The translations under genes were made by a program, and so were the position numbers. A stretch of DNA of 64,000 nt from Paludifilum halophilum (GTDB taxonomy: Bacteria > Bacillota > Bacilli > Thermoactinomycetales > DSM-45169): NCBI RefSeq assembly GCF_002245355.1, contig NZ_NOWF01000006.1, positions 186,001 to 250,000 of the forward strand, given 5' to 3'. How positions within the stretch are numbered: position 1 is the first letter of the stretch; each line of letters starts with the position of its first letter. Positions 1 to 8,149 of this stretch are shown piece after piece. The notes under the pieces are model-generated. The model worked only from the letters and a program-made list of their open reading frames with translations. It was not told the DNA's origin and did not search any database.

Positions 1-26
1 GATCTAACATTCGGAAAGGAACGCAT

Positions 27-842
27 ATGTGGAAAAAGCAGGAGCGCTATTATGAGAGATATCAAGTGGAAGATGTACTCACTTTTATCTCCCGGCAACT
101 CGTACAGGCGAAAACGATTGAGGGCAATGAAGTCTATATTCAGGAGATTGATATCCATGAACCCCTCCCCCCCGGAGCTCGTGAAATTCTCTTGAACATG
201 GATTTACCACATGTGGCACCGGTTCTGGATGTGGAGGTCAGTGAAAACCGGGCCACCCTGATTCACCCGCCTTTTTCAGGGGATCCCCTTCCGCTGGTGG
301 TCAACGAGAAAAGCCCGATGAAACCGGCTGAAGCCCTACATACCTTTACCAACCTGCTTAAGACAATGGAATCATTGGAGCAACTTCCACTCCCGATGTC
401 AACCACTCTGGATCCGCGGAACATCTCGATATCAAGCAAACCCTATCTCCTCTTTTGTTGGATCAAAAAATACAGCATCAATCCACCAGAGGAAAAATGG
501 CGCGAACTGTTCATCTATTTGTTGACAGGGATTGTCCCTAAAAACCGGACAGAGAGAGTCCGGTTTCTCGAAAACAAAAATATCCCGCCCGCATATCGTA
601 ACCTCGCCCTGAAATGCTTTGATCCCGACACAAACCGGAGTGAAATCCTGCATCAAGCGAAACAACTCAAGTTCTTCACTCCGAAAAAGCTGAAGCAAAA
701 ATCCTTGATGAAACGATTGCTTCGGTACGCGATCGTTTTCCTCGTCTCTCTCTTAATCGGAGGATTGATCGGCTATACCGCAAACGTCTGGATACAGGAT
801 ACCAACCTCCATCAACACTCGGACGAATCCTCCGATGGATGA
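27..842 (+). CDS. Pseudokinase-like protein with C-terminal membrane anchor
   Basis: A 271-residue protein with a good ribosome binding site (GGAAAGGA) just upstream. Residues 1-230 look cytoplasmic. LDPRNIS at 128-134 followed by a KPYLL strand resembles a degenerate kinase catalytic loop, but the catalytic Asp motif, the glycine-rich loop and DFG are absent. One membrane segment lies at about 233-255, preceded by a Lys/Arg-rich stretch, and a short acidic tail follows. A kinase-like fold plus one membrane helix recalls EssB/YukC of type VII secretion, but the large outer domain is missing and no other secretion gene is nearby. Function unknown; the pseudokinase reading is an inference. Confidence 0.7.
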   Translation: MWKKQERYYERYQVEDVLTFISRQLVQAKTIEGNEVYIQEIDIHEPLPPGAREILLNMDLPHVAPVLDVEVSENRATLIHPPFSGDPLPLVVNEKSPMKPAEALHTFTNLLKTMESLEQLPLPMSTTLDPRNISISSKPYLLFCWIKKYSINPPEEKWRELFIYLLTGIVPKNRTERVRFLENKNIPPAYRNLALKCFDPDTNRSEILHQAKQLKFFTPKKLKQKSLMKRLLRYAIVFLVSLLIGGLIGYTANVWIQDTNLHQHSDESSDG

Positions 843-923
843 ATCAGAAACGCCTGACTGATAGCAGCCGGCTCCAAAACCAGGCGTCGGTTGAGAAATC
901 TCTTCACAAACGGAGCTGGTAAA

Positions 924-1109
924 ATGAATGCCGTAAAATTGTTCCTACTGGGCGGGACCATCGCCTACTCCATCCCGCAATTTCTTCATTGGTTCATCTA
1001 TCAAACCGATCCGCCGGTATTTATTCTTTCCGTCCTGTCGATTTCACTCGTTTTATTCTTACTAACGAGTTACTTCGACAAGCTGGATAAAAAGGAAAGG
1101 AGGAATTAA
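924..1109 (+). CDS. Small two-helix membrane protein
   Basis: About 61 residues, with two hydrophobic segments and a Lys/Arg-rich C-terminus ending KKERRN. I chose ATG at 924 because GGAG lies eight bases upstream; the frame stays open to a TTG at 891, which has no good ribosome binding site. It follows the pseudokinase-like gene on the same strand and ends at a strong terminator, so the two may be co-transcribed. No family recognised. Confidence 0.6.
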   Translation: MNAVKLFLLGGTIAYSIPQFLHWFIYQTDPPVFILSVLSISLVLFLLTSYFDKLDKKERRN

Positions 1110-1114
1110 CTCAA

Positions 1115-1153
1115 AAGCCCCGGCTCCTGATAGGAAGCGCCGGGGCTCTTTCC
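1115..1153. terminator. Bidirectional terminator hairpin
   Basis: AGCCCCGGC pairs with GCCGGGGCT, followed by CTTT on the plus strand and by TTTT on the minus strand. It sits between converging genes. Confidence 0.85.
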
Positions 1154-1238
1154 TGCAATGAAAAATGATTTCCGACAAAAATAGCCCGGGTGAGAACCGG
1201 GCATGAAGGCGCGTCTGTCGTTCATGATTAGACAGGCT

Positions 1239-1796
1239 CTAGTAATAGGGAGATATTAACAAATAGACCAGAACGCCGGTGACACTCACATAAAGCCAGA
1301 GAGGCATGGTCCAGCGGGCGATGCGGCGGTGTTTTTCCACCTGCATATTGAGTCCCCGGGCCAGAGTGAGCAGAGCCAAAAGGGAGACGATGGGAGCGAG
1401 AACAATATGAGTGATTAAAACGAAATAGTAAACGGCTTTCAGGACTCCCTCCCCGCCGTAACTCGTCGATTCCGCCAACGAGTGGTAGGTCAGATACGTC
1501 ACCAGGAACAGGGCCGTCGTTGCAAAGGCCGCGAAAATAAACCGCCGGTGCATCGGGATGTTCTTTTGTTTAATAAAAAAGAGCGCCGCGATCAAAAACA
1601 CCGTGGTAAAGCTGTTAAAAATCGCGTTCATCATCGGCAGAAAGGTGAGATCCAAATGATCCAGACCATCCGCCTTCGGCATGAAGAACAAAACCGCCAC
1701 AATCGCATTGACAGCAAAGGCAATCCCCACCACCCACGGTGTATAATTCCGCTGTTCCGCTGTATGATCGGAGCGATGTTCACTCGTATTCGCCAT
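1239..1796 (-). CDS. DUF420 family membrane protein (YozB/CtaM-like)
   Basis: A 185-residue protein with five likely membrane helices. The conserved histidines of the family are visible in MHRRFIF, TYLTYHS and LITHIVLAP. In Bacillus and Staphylococcus the DUF420 relatives YozB/CtaM are needed for maturation of haem-copper cytochrome oxidase, so a role in oxidase assembly is likely by family. Two adjacent ATG codons exist; the second (1796) is better spaced from GGAGGG. No cytochrome oxidase genes are in the window. It stands alone between the shared terminator and the rraA promoter region. Confidence 0.8.
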   Translation of the reverse strand: MANTSEHRSDHTAEQRNYTPWVVGIAFAVNAIVAVLFFMPKADGLDHLDLTFLPMMNAIFNSFTTVFLIAALFFIKQKNIPMHRRFIFAAFATTALFLVTYLTYHSLAESTSYGGEGVLKAVYYFVLITHIVLAPIVSLLALLTLARGLNMQVEKHRRIARWTMPLWLYVSVTGVLVYLLISPYY

Positions 1797-1906
1797 CATA
1801 TTCCCTCCTCAACAGGGAATCTCATATAGGACAGTATACCATGGAGGAAGATACCGTCCAAAGCGGTGAAAGCAACAAAATAGTGGCAACGTCACGAAAA
1901 ACCGAA

Positions 1907-1990
1907 TGTCTTTGCCCCTGATGAAATGCTATAATTAGTTTTTAAAGGCCCCAGCGCTCACCCCATTCTGCCTTTGGGGCCGAGTTTTTG
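1907..1990 (+). promoter_or_regulatory. Promoter and terminator-like leader hairpin before the RraA-family gene
   Basis: A perfect TATAAT lies at 1930-1935 with only a weak -35. Just downstream, GGCCCCA (1947-1953) pairs with TGGGGCC (1975-1981) and is followed by GAGTTTTT. Transcription from this -10 would meet the hairpin and T-run before the gene, so it may act as an attenuator. It could instead be an unrelated terminator. Confidence 0.45.
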
Positions 1991-2012
1991 ACGAAAGGGC
2001 TGGTGACATTCC

Positions 2013-2489
2013 ATGAAAACAGCTGATTTGTGCGATCAGTTTCATGAAGAGTTGGAAATCTGCGAAATCCCCTTTGTGAATTACGGCGGGAGAAAACGTT
2101 TTTCCGGCCCTATCGCCACCGTTCGGGTAAGGGAAGACAATGTATTGGTACGGAAATCCCTGGAGGAGATCCCCGAAGGATCGGTACTCGTGGTGGACGG
2201 AGGCGGTTCCCGCCGTTGCGCCTTGCTCGGGGACCGACTGGCGGCGATCGGATCCTCCCGGGGATTGGCAGGAATCATCATCCACGGTTGCGTCCGGGAT
2301 ACAGGGGACCTCGCCGAAATGGAAATCGGCGTGCGGGCCCTGGGAAGTATGCCTCTAAAAAGTCGCAAAGAAGGAAAAGGGGAGCGGGAAATCCCCCTCT
2401 CCTTTGGCGGTGTTCGATGGAAGCCCGGTCATTATGTCTATGCTGATGAAGACGGAGTTGTCCTTAGTCCGCGAGAGCTCCGGCTTTAA
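2013..2489 (+). CDS. RraA-family protein (HMG/CHA aldolase-like)
   Basis: A 158-residue protein of normal length for the RraA/HMG aldolase family. Family signatures are seen in order: [20 protein letters not shown] near residues 58-77 and [14 protein letters not shown] near 88-101, where the Arg-Asp pair belongs to the metal and substrate site. Members act either as regulators of RNase E or as 4-hydroxy-4-methyl-2-oxoglutarate aldolase/oxaloacetate decarboxylase. The enzymatic role is the likelier one in a Gram-positive host, but this is inference. It is a single gene behind a possible attenuator; the ATG has a modest ribosome binding site (GGTGAC). Confidence 0.85.
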   Translation: MKTADLCDQFHEELEICEIPFVNYGGRKRFSGPIATVRVREDNVLVRKSLEEIPEGSVLVVDGGGSRRCALLGDRLAAIGSSRGLAGIIIHGCVRDTGDLAEMEIGVRALGSMPLKSRKEGKGEREIPLSFGGVRWKPGHYVYADEDGVVLSPRELRL

Positions 2490-2574
2490 GACCGTACGGG
2501 CCGGAGTACAGCCGGGTCCGGGCTTTGCTACCGGGTCCGGCCAACCCTCCGCAAACTTCGACCCCTGCCTATCA

Positions 2575-3384
2575 TCACTCTTCATCATCTTTCTTTTTTG
2601 GTTCCTTCGGTTCTTTTTCGGTGAAGAGGGGATAGGCTTGAACTCCTACTTCATCGATTTTCTTCGTCAAACCTTCGGGAAGATCGCTGTTTTTTACCTC
2701 GAATTCTTTGCGTTCCCCGGAAGCGATTTTAGTGTTCAGATATTCATTCACCACCCCGAGCAGCTTTCCGTCCTGATCCTTCAAGGCGGCTACCAGGAAA
2801 ATATCTCTCGCTTCCTTTTCCGTCGGATTTTCCACCTCTCCGGTTACTGTATAAACACCGTTCTTGGACCGTTTCCCCTTCACCTGATCCGTTTTCAATG
2901 AATCCGGTTTTTTTAAGGCTGGATAATAATCGGTATCCAGAGTAACCTTTTCCAGATCCTCGGGGTCCCCCGCTTTTTTCAATCGGATCGTGCCTCCGAT
3001 ATAAGCCGACTCACCGGGCCGAATGATTTTCGGAACCACATTCAAAACTTCCTTTTTCCCGATCAGCTCCTGATCCTGTCCTTCAAACCGCAGATGAACC
3101 GAATCAAACTCCACCGGAACGTTCCCTGTATTTTTGATAACGGCCGCACCGTTGGCCTGAATTTTTCCTCCGGTGTCTTTCCATGCCCGGCTCGTCACCT
3201 CACCGGTCTCCAGTTGGGGTTCGGATTTCTCTTTTTCCTTTTCAGCCGCATCTTCTTTATCTTTGGCCTGGGCGTTCATATCCTCCGAGCCGTCGTCTTC
3301 CGCGGATTGGCAACCGCCGATCAGCAAAACCATTCCGAAAACAACAGCCAAGGTTATGCGAAACACAGTGTTGATCCCTTTCAC
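2575..3384 (-). CDS. Lipoprotein with FxLYD-type domains
   Basis: A 269-residue protein. Its N-terminus is a lipoprotein signal with lipobox LIGGC at about residues 21-25, followed by a charged low-complexity linker rich in Glu, Lys and Asp. Two beta-sandwich-like repeats follow; the second (VTGEVENPTEKEARDIFLVA) fits FxLYD domains, which occur in extracellular lipoproteins of Bacilli. The C-terminus is again Lys/Glu-rich. Exported and anchored to the outer face of the membrane; the precise role is unknown. It converges on the RraA-family gene. Confidence 0.8.
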   Translation of the reverse strand: MKGINTVFRITLAVVFGMVLLIGGCQSAEDDGSEDMNAQAKDKEDAAEKEKEKSEPQLETGEVTSRAWKDTGGKIQANGAAVIKNTGNVPVEFDSVHLRFEGQDQELIGKKEVLNVVPKIIRPGESAYIGGTIRLKKAGDPEDLEKVTLDTDYYPALKKPDSLKTDQVKGKRSKNGVYTVTGEVENPTEKEARDIFLVAALKDQDGKLLGVVNEYLNTKIASGERKEFEVKNSDLPEGLTKKIDEVGVQAYPLFTEKEPKEPKKKDDEE

Positions 3385-3547
3385 GAATCTCTCCTCCTCT
3401 TCGCCATCAGACGGCCTTCTTAACAGAGTCTGTTTGATCCACCGTTTAGGCCTTCATTTTCTATATATACCCAGATAGGCAAGAATACAGATTCTATCTT
3501 ACCTTCCCGAGTTACTGAAGGGCAAGGATCTTTTTTCCATCCAACAG

Positions 3548-3577
3548 AAAAAGAGCGGGCTCTCCTTGGCCCGCTCC
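3548..3577 (-). terminator. Terminator of the YhdH-like gene
   Basis: GAGCGGGC pairs with GCCCGCTC, and an A-run on its left gives a T-run on the minus strand. Confidence 0.8.
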
Positions 3578-3590
3578 ATGAGAGGTAGAG

Positions 3591-4592
3591 TTATAATTTC
3601 ACCACCGTTCGGCCACGGACACCGCCTTTCAGGATGGAAGTCAACGCTTGGGGCAACTCGTCCAGAGAGATTTCTGTCACCCCGGTCCCCTCCAGCAACT
3701 TCTCCGGTTTCAGATCATCCGCCAGTCGATTCCAAACTTCCCGGCGGTAAGCGTTCGTCACATGAGCGGAGTCGATCCCCAACAGGTTGATCCCCCGCAG
3801 AATAAAGGGGAATACACTGGAGGTGAACTCCGTCCCCCCCGTCAAACCGCTGACAGCGACAGAACCCCCGAAACGGGTGGTACTCAGGAGGTAAGACAGA
3901 GTCTTTCCGCCGACAGGATCCACGGCCCCCGCCCAACGGGCCCGAAGAAGCGGTCGTTTCTCTTCTTTGGTCGTCTCTTCCCGGGACAAAATCTCCTCAG
4001 CACCCAAGCTTTTCAGATAGTCGTGTTCCGCCGCCTTGCCGGTGCTGGCGGCAACGGTATATCCCCGCTTGGCCAGCATGGCCACCGCCGTACTGCCCAC
4101 TCCCCCGGTGGCCCCGGTAACGAGGACCGGCCCCCGGTCCGGTTGCAACCCGTTCTCCTCCATCCGCTGAACAGACATGGCGGCGGTAAACCCTGCCGTC
4201 CCCAAAATCATCGCTTCTTTCAGGCTGAGTCCCGAAGGGAGCGGAATCACCCAATCCGCCGGAACCCTGGCCATCTCGCTGAACCCGCCGTAATAGGAAA
4301 CGCCCAGTTCAGCACTGGCGACAATCACTGGATCACCCGGACGAAAGCGGGAATCCGAAGACTCCGTTACCGTACCGGCCAGATCGATCCCCGGCACCAT
4401 CGGATAAGATTCGACAATCCGCCCCTTGGGAATACTGGCCAATCCATCCTTATAGTTGACCCCGGAATAAGAGACGCGAACCGTAACCTCTCCTTCCGGC
4501 AAGTCATCCAAAGACAACTCCTTGATATCCACCGAAAAGGAATCTTCCGCCTGATCCACCATCAAAGCCCGAAATCGGTTTGTCACGGTCAT
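3591..4592 (-). CDS. YhdH/AcuI-type NADPH-dependent oxidoreductase
   Basis: About 333 residues, a medium-chain dehydrogenase without zinc sites. Visible motifs are the N-terminal FRALMVDQ, YSGVNYKDGLA, PGIDLAGTV and the nucleotide-binding VLVTGATGGVGSTAVAM. The YhdH/AcuI subgroup includes acryloyl-CoA reductase and quinone oxidoreductases; the true substrate cannot be told from sequence. I prefer ATG at 4592, preceded by GGGAGAGG and matching the usual family start; the frame extends to 4610. Downstream is its own terminator. Confidence 0.85.
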   Translation of the reverse strand: MTVTNRFRALMVDQAEDSFSVDIKELSLDDLPEGEVTVRVSYSGVNYKDGLASIPKGRIVESYPMVPGIDLAGTVTESSDSRFRPGDPVIVASAELGVSYYGGFSEMARVPADWVIPLPSGLSLKEAMILGTAGFTAAMSVQRMEENGLQPDRGPVLVTGATGGVGSTAVAMLAKRGYTVAASTGKAAEHDYLKSLGAEEILSREETTKEEKRPLLRARWAGAVDPVGGKTLSYLLSTTRFGGSVAVSGLTGGTEFTSSVFPFILRGINLLGIDSAHVTNAYRREVWNRLADDLKPEKLLEGTGVTEISLDELPQALTSILKGGVRGRTVVKL

Positions 4593-4657
4593 CCCTCTCC
4601 CATTCATCATGAAATCGACAACAAACCACGTTGCCCTCTTTCCCTATTCTAACAAAT

Positions 4658-4684
4658 GAAAAAACTCCCCTTCCAAGGGAGTTT
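4658..4684 (-). terminator. Terminator of the 4724-5098 gene
   Basis: ACTCCC pairs with GGGAGT, with an A-run on the left, giving T's on the minus strand. Confidence 0.7.
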
Positions 4685-4723
4685 CTCCGGGAAGTTCCCG
4701 ATCCCAGAGGACGCTGTGCCTCT

Positions 4724-5098
4724 CTAACTGCCGACTCCCCGGGATAAGCGGAGAATTTCGATCTCCCACTCCACATTTTTCGCCTGCAGCTGTAAATAGT
4801 AGTTCTGCGTCAACGGCAGATTGACTGTCATGGTGTGATAACCGACACTCTCACTTTCGTCATCGAGGGGAATGCGGGTAATGAGAGCTTTGTCGGCGTC
4901 CAGAAGCTCCCCTTTGAACCAGGGTTTTTCTTCGGATTCCAAAGATTCCGGAATCAATGACCAGGTGATGGTATAGGATCCCGCATCCAGAAGCATCTCT
5001 CCGGATTGAAAAAAGCCGGTTCTCCCTTTCCAGGAAAGCCCCAAGGACAGCGAACGATTTCTTTTCTTCTTTTTCGGTTTCTCATTTTCATTCGCCAC
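4724..5098 (-). CDS. Hypothetical 124-residue soluble protein
   Basis: It starts at GTG. The N-terminus is Lys-rich (KPKKKKRNR), then a beta-rich domain follows with no signal peptide or membrane segment. No family recognised. It has its own terminator and lies 51 bases downstream of another small minus-strand frame, which may be co-transcribed. The ribosome binding site is weak (AAGAGA). Confidence 0.6.
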   Translation of the reverse strand: MANENEKPKKKKRNRSLSLGLSWKGRTGFFQSGEMLLDAGSYTITWSLIPESLESEEKPWFKGELLDADKALITRIPLDDESESVGYHTMTVNLPLTQNYYLQLQAKNVEWEIEILRLSRGVGS

Positions 5099-5150
5099 AA
5101 GCGTCTCTTCTTTCCATCACGACTTCACTTACCGTTCCTCTCCATATTGA

Positions 5151-5327
5151 TCAGGGAAAGCGGATCGCTATCTCCATCTGCATATTCCGCAAGTCCCGCA
5201 ACTTGTCCCCCGAATCCGCGAAGCATATGAGCCTGGTACCGATGAGCTGGAGGATGAAACCAGAACGGTAAATTTTTAACCTCCCGTCACCTCCAGGAAT
5301 CCCGTTTGCAAAAATCGGATCATCCAT
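5151..5327 (-). CDS. Hypothetical small protein
   Basis: About 58 residues from ATG at 5327; the frame is open to 5351. The residue pattern (LIGTRLICFADSGDKLRDLR) looks protein-like, with alternating hydrophobic residues, but the ribosome binding site is poor (AGCAGG one base before ATG) and no family is recognised. Its position, strand and spacing suggest an operon with the 4724-5098 gene. It could be a remnant of a longer gene. Confidence 0.4.
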   Translation of the reverse strand: MDDPIFANGIPGGDGRLKIYRSGFILQLIGTRLICFADSGDKLRDLRNMQMEIAIRFP

Positions 5328-5475
5328 GCCTGCTTCACTTTGAACAAACACAATTCATCAGAGAATCCCTGAACGCTTCCGCCTGTCCAAGGTCGCCGCC
5401 TATTATATCATAAAAATTTTATATAGAAAAACAAACCATTCGCCTCGGATCAATCGCTTATAAGCCGGCTTCTTC

Positions 5476-5777
5476 TAGGGCGTATCTGATCATTAACGAT
5501 ACTGGGTACGGAAGCCGATTTCCGACTCCGCGCCGGGTTGCCCTCCCGCAGATGCAAAACGGTCCGCGACCTTTTCTACGGACCGAACCAGCATTCATGA
5601 GGAAAAGCATAGTGGCCGCTAAACGGTTCGCTCCTCCGAAAACTCCGCTAGGTTATCGGGCATAGCGAGACCCGAGAGCGAAGTGATCGAGGCGAGACTT
5701 GTGCCCTATGGGTGCAAAGGCCGCTACGCTGGAAATCGGCGTCCAGCTATTTTCGGCGATTTGCCAGACACGCCCTA
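5476..5777. mobile_element. MITE-like element with about 48-bp imperfect terminal inverted repeats
   Basis: The left end starts TAGGGCGTATCTG and the right end, read in reverse complement, starts TAGGGCGTGTCTG. The two ends remain recognisably similar to a shared GCCGATTTCC about 48 bases in. The element is 302 bp and has no credible coding frame. Both ends can be read as a TA target duplication flanking GGGCG, as made by IS630/Tc1-type transposases, but TA could equally be part of the repeat. No transposase is in the window, so it would be non-autonomous. Confidence 0.6.
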
Positions 5778-5812
5778 AAAGCCTTGTGATTTAGCACGTC
5801 CTTGGTGGGTCG

Positions 5813-5879
5813 GGGTGGGGTTCCACACTCCGTTTCGTTGTTCTGACGAGCCAAAGGCACTCCGTGTGGAACCCCACCC
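5813..5879. repeat. Long perfect inverted repeat (16-bp arms)
   Basis: GGGTGGGGTTCCACAC at 5813-5828 is the exact reverse complement of 5864-5879, separated by 35 bases. There is no T-run on either side, so it is not a standard terminator. It lies between the MITE-like element and the inverted partial copy of that element. Confidence 0.8.
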
Positions 5880-5950
5880 TCCCGAACAGGGGACTTTTTC
5901 ACCATGCTTCTAATGCCCCATCTGGTAACCCAGTTGGGAGGGTTGTAGAC

Positions 5951-6022
5951 CGGCGTAGATCCTTTGCACTCAGGGGAGCACAAGTCTCGCCAAGGTCGCT
6001 CCGCTCCCCGGTCTCACTATGC
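5951..6022 (-). repeat. Inverted partial copy of the MITE-like interior
   Basis: The reverse complement of this stretch matches 5660-5725 with scattered changes. Shared blocks are GCATAG-GAGACC, GGCGAGACTTGTG and GTGCAAAGG. This gives a large, inexact inverted duplication around the 5813-5879 hairpin and suggests a second, decayed element. Confidence 0.55.
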
Positions 6023-6196
6023 GTTTTTTGCAAGAGATCGGAGACGGCCAGCCAGCCCGACCACCCCAGTACGGGATCAAACCGATCAAAGTTTCCTGAA
6101 GGGGCACTATGGAGCCATACGACCGCTTTCTCCGGAAAGGGAAATCTGCTATATTGTTGAGTGGAAATAAAAACGGCGATCAGGGGGTGAACGTCT

Positions 6197-6520
6197 ATGA
6201 ATATACAGATTCATCCATTGGCGGCAGCCCGGCTCCGAACCCTCCTGTCCGGGGAAGAGGGAGGGGAGAAGTTGGCCGTACGCATCGTTCCCCTCACTTC
6301 CGGATGTAACACCCCCTCCTTTGCACTGGAGCTGACAGAGGTGCTCCCGGGTTACGTAACCACGACCGCCGAAGGAGTTCCCTTCACCTGTCCCCCGGCG
6401 GAGAAGGAATGGCTGGACGGAATCATCATCCGACTGAACCGGGAGAGTGGAAAGTTCCACCTTTACCATCCCCATCCTCCATCCCTCCCCGATTGTCCAT
6501 CTTCCCTGTACACAGAATAA
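6197..6520 (+). CDS. HesB/IscA-like (Fe-S biogenesis fold) protein
   Basis: A 107-residue protein with a strong ribosome binding site (AGGGGGTG). The start NIQIHPLAAARLRTLL, the central VRIVPLTSGCNTPSFALEL and an FTCPP turn match the short HesB-like proteins of Bacilli, relatives of the A-type iron-sulfur carriers. Cysteines are present at the SGC, TCP and DCP positions but not in the classical CGCG tail, so cluster binding is uncertain. It is followed 24 bases later by the YdcF-like gene, probably in one transcript; a possible -10 (TATATT) lies near 6150. Confidence 0.7.
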   Translation: MNIQIHPLAAARLRTLLSGEEGGEKLAVRIVPLTSGCNTPSFALELTEVLPGYVTTTAEGVPFTCPPAEKEWLDGIIIRLNRESGKFHLYHPHPPSLPDCPSSLYTE

Positions 6521-6544
6521 AACGGAAGCGAGAGGTTCGAGAGC

Positions 6545-7153
6545 ATGAAATGGATCCTGTATATCGCGACAGCAGCCCTAGCTGCCGGCGGCACGCTTCT
6601 GTGGATGCTGGTATCCCGCTACAACGGAGAGATCCATCATCGGGAAAAACGGCAAGCCATCATTGTGCTGGGTGCCGCAATCAAGGGTGAAAAGCCCGGA
6701 CCCGCTCTCAAGGAACGGCTGGACTATGCGTACCGCTTATACTCTCGGGGATTGGCACCCGTCATCATCTGCTCCGGAGGATCAATCAAACACCGGATCA
6801 GTGAGGCAGAAGTGATGAAACAAAATCTGGTGGAAAAGGGGGTTCCTCCGGATTCCATCCTGTTGGAGGACCGATCCACCAATACGGTTCAAAACATCGC
6901 CAATACCATGAAAATCCTAAAACAGCACCAGTGGGACGATGTCTACTTGGTCACCCACGACTACCATATGTATCGCGCCCTTTTCTGCGCCCGGAGATAT
7001 CCGGTTCAGGTGACACCCGCCCCTTTTCACACCCGCACCTTGTGGATGGGCTACCACAAAATGCGGGAGTGTTTGGCTCTGATCAAATACGGGGTTTGGT
7101 ATCAATTCTCACAGGATCCCTTTTCCTCCTCCAGTCCCTTTCGGCAAAAATAG
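6545..7153 (+). CDS. YdcF/SanA-family membrane protein (DUF218)
   Basis: A 202-residue protein. One N-terminal membrane helix (residues 3-22) is followed by the DUF218 domain, with motifs AIIVLGAAIKG, IICSGG, EDRSTNTVQN and TTH-like LVTHDYHMYRA, all typical of the family. Members such as SanA and ElyC affect envelope or peptidoglycan precursor metabolism; the enzymatic reaction is not settled. Its last 52 bases overlap the 3' end of the converging DUF2203 gene. Confidence 0.85.
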   Translation: MKWILYIATAALAAGGTLLWMLVSRYNGEIHHREKRQAIIVLGAAIKGEKPGPALKERLDYAYRLYSRGLAPVIICSGGSIKHRISEAEVMKQNLVEKGVPPDSILLEDRSTNTVQNIANTMKILKQHQWDDVYLVTHDYHMYRALFCARRYPVQVTPAPFHTRTLWMGYHKMRECLALIKYGVWYQFSQDPFSSSSPFRQK

Positions 7154-7524
7154 TCCTCCCACAGATAATGCCAATGGGAGACCCGCGGCTCGTCCACCTT
7201 CCAGCAGAGCAGCACGTCACGCTCTTGTCGACGCGACGGGAAATCGATCAATCCCCAATCGATATCCTTCAGCAGTGCGCCGGTCTTCCGGATGGCTTCG
7301 ATTCCGCTCCTCATCTGGATATTGAGAAACTCCAACTGCGCCTCCAGCTTGAAATAGGGATCCTCCTTCGCTGAATCCCCGCTTTCAGCCCGGGTCTTTT
7401 TCTGCTGTAGCTCTCCAAACTTGAACTCAAATTCCTTTTTCAAACACCTCAATTCATAGACCTGATCCCGAAGTTGAGGCAAAAGCCGATTAACCTCTTC
7501 AACCGTAAACGGCTTTTGATCCAT
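7102..7524 (-). CDS. DUF2203 family protein
   Basis: A 140-residue soluble protein. FTVEEVNRLLPQL at the N-terminus, a coiled-coil-like centre and the C-terminal block DIDWGLIDFPSRR...LLCWKVDEPRVSHWH are hallmarks of DUF2203, widespread in Bacilli and unassigned. It overlaps the YdcF-family gene tail to tail by 52 bases and is preceded on its strand by the DUF309 gene. Confidence 0.85.
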   Translation of the reverse strand: MDQKPFTVEEVNRLLPQLRDQVYELRCLKKEFEFKFGELQQKKTRAESGDSAKEDPYFKLEAQLEFLNIQMRSGIEAIRKTGALLKDIDWGLIDFPSRRQERDVLLCWKVDEPRVSHWHYLWEDYFCRKGLEEEKGSCEN

Positions 7525-7575
7525 CCTGCTCCTCCTCTCACTCGAACATGATGACTCCCGGAGACAACGATTGCC

Positions 7576-8025
7576 TTACAGATCCCTTCCTTTCCTTTCA
7601 GAAGCCCCTCGTTCCTCCCGGTATTTTTCCACCTTCTCCTGTAGAGCGGAATCAAGGATAACGATATTCAGATCATAAAAGGGAAAAGGCGATGTTTCAT
7701 AGGCGTTCAGCTTTTTGAGATAATGCCGGGACTCTTCCCGAATCCGGCCTAAATCGATTCCCAAGCTGTCTCCGGGATAGTTCGCCAACTTGTCCAATGC
7801 TCCTTGAAACAGCTTCCTCGCTCCGTTCACATTGTCGTTTCGGAAGTGATACAGAGCCACCGCCACTTGGAGCAGTCCCTGATACAAAAGACTTCTGCCC
7901 TCTTCCAACCAGAGTTCCTCCAGCACTTCATGACATTCAAAATAATCCCTTTCCACATTAAAATAATAGAGAAATTGGACAAAAAGCGGGGAATACGCCT
8001 CCCCTTCCGATCGGACATGGTCCAT
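7576..8025 (-). CDS. DUF309 family protein
   Basis: About 149 residues from ATG at 8025, preceded by GGGGAG; the longer frame to 8238 lacks a ribosome binding site and runs antisense into the next gene. The motif YFNVERDYFECHEVLEELW followed by GLLQVAVALYHFRNDN is diagnostic of DUF309, a small helical family of unknown function. It is probably co-transcribed with the DUF2203 gene 51 bases downstream and is divergent from the DUF1128 gene. Confidence 0.85.
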   Translation of the reverse strand: MDHVRSEGEAYSPLFVQFLYYFNVERDYFECHEVLEELWLEEGRSLLYQGLLQVAVALYHFRNDNVNGARKLFQGALDKLANYPGDSLGIDLGRIREESRHYLKKLNAYETSPFPFYDLNIVILDSALQEKVEKYREERGASERKGRDL

Positions 8026-8149
8026 GGAAACTCCCCTTTCCTTGCCCCGGCTTCTGTCGGCCCTGAATCGATCTCCTTCTACCGGGTATGATTTCCCCTC
8101 GGTTTCCTTTACAATTAAAATAAGTTGCCCGTTGCAAAGGAGCGATTTT

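Noticed and set aside
5747-6309. Several 60-100 codon frames in the MITE region
   Set aside because: They cross inverted repeats on both strands, lack ribosome binding sites and have no protein-like pattern.
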